Below are positions 63,627 through 64,000 of a DNA stretch of 64,000 nt, piece by piece. Position 1 is the stretch's first letter, and each line of letters opens with the position of its first letter. Both the position numbers and the translations under genes were made by a program. The stretch covers positions 44,219,249-44,283,248 of the forward strand of contig OY294050.1 of the NCBI GenBank assembly GCA_958510825.1, read 5' to 3'. The notes under the pieces were generated by a model that saw only the letters and a program-made list of their open reading frames with translations, ran no database searches and was not told where the DNA came from. The DNA comes from Brachypterus glaber (lineage: Eukaryota; Arthropoda; Insecta; Coleoptera; Kateretidae).

Positions 63627-64000
63627 TTTTGCACATGTGCAATTATCACTTGGTTACTATGGAAACATAAACTGACAGTGATTGACATCTTAATAAATGT
63701 TATATTTTTGCAAAATGTGTTTTTAATTTGTGCAGCTTACCTTAAGTTGATTTGTTTTTATTAATAAGCAATATAAATGCTTATTTTATTACCAAAACAT
63801 CCTAGGTATAAACCCTAATTAATTTCAGATAATATATTATATTTTATGCACTTTCCACTTTAAAAGTCTTTAAATTACCGATATTCATAAATTTAATTTA
63901 TTTAATTGAATCTTGGTATTAAAAACAGGCCACTCTAAACTAATTTGAACACTTATTTATAAAAAATATATTTACAGTAAAGAAGTAAATAATTTACTTA
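63627..64000 (-). mobile_element. Host element H, second copy with empty target site (cut by window edge)
   Basis: The reverse complement matches 40626-40890 followed directly by 44126-44232. At 63739-63742 a single ACCT (AGGT on the element strand) replaces the 3,235-bp transposon and one target duplication. The window ends inside the element, so its other terminus is not seen. Confidence 0.88.

Overview
This is a very AT-rich eukaryotic window with long A/T runs, GT-AG introns, no operons and no bacterial-style genes. Its content (mariner and DUF4817 transposase fragments, Penelope-like elements, Jockey/CR1-type LINEs, TA-target MITEs) points to an insect. A large, transposon-rich genome such as a leaf beetle would fit, but the species is inferred and not certain. 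I found no host gene, rRNA, complete tRNA or CRISPR array. Essentially everything recognisable is mobile DNA, much of it nested, so the window reads as a record of successive insertions.

Region by region. 0-3.2 kb: a hairpin-rich TIR element, then a TA-flanked long-TIR element carrying the 3' exon of a cysteine-rich CXC-type protein. 3.7-7.2 kb: a LINE reverse-transcriptase (RT) remnant split by a 2.8 kb insertion with a 16-bp target duplication; the insertion carries a Penelope-type GIY-YIG fragment. 7.4-8.1 kb: inverted Penelope-type ends with hammerhead-like motifs. 8.5-16 kb: dispersed repeats, MITEs and A-rich filler. 16.2-18.2 kb: a LINE (-) with a MITE in its 3' UTR. 19.3-19.8 kb: a 98-bp tandem repeat. 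20.4-24.6 kb: nested MITEs and a 1.47 kb foldback element. 25-27 kb: a DUF4817 transposase pseudogene interrupted by a (GAA)n-tailed retroposon, then another LINE (-). 28-36.4 kb: duplicated AT-rich DNA, a 1.65 kb GGTCG-flanked element and a palindromic CCCC-rich MITE. 36.9-39.7 kb: a LINE inside a TIR element.

40-44.4 kb is the best-preserved locus. A LINE fragment was hit by a roughly 4 kb element (40316-44323), and that element was hit by a complete 3,235-bp DNA transposon (40891-44125). The transposon has 15-bp TIRs, an AGGT target duplication, a spliced transposase-like gene of about 599 codons, and six same-orientation copies of the GC-rich 14-mer TGTCCCGCGAGTAA. A second copy of the host element at the right edge of the window keeps the empty target site, which defines the transposon ends to the base.

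44.6-47.4 kb: a satellite array with a 439-bp higher-order period. 47.9-50.3 kb: fragments of a tyrosine-recombinase-like gene, a Penelope N-terminus, ACTTAGTGC MITEs and a mariner C-terminus. 50.3-53.0 kb: a 2.7 kb multiply palindromic foldback element related by its ends to the one at 21.6 kb. 54-61.5 kb: a TTA-flanked element, a third copy of a 950-bp repeat, a hAT-like element inside a TA-flanked element, a head-to-head inverted Penelope 3' end with hammerhead-like motifs, and a second palindromic MITE. 61.6-64 kb: small MITEs, 10-bp and 49-bp tandem repeats and the empty-site copy.

Apart from the 40.9 kb transposon, every coding region is a fragment or is broken. All alignments were made by eye, so identities are approximate.
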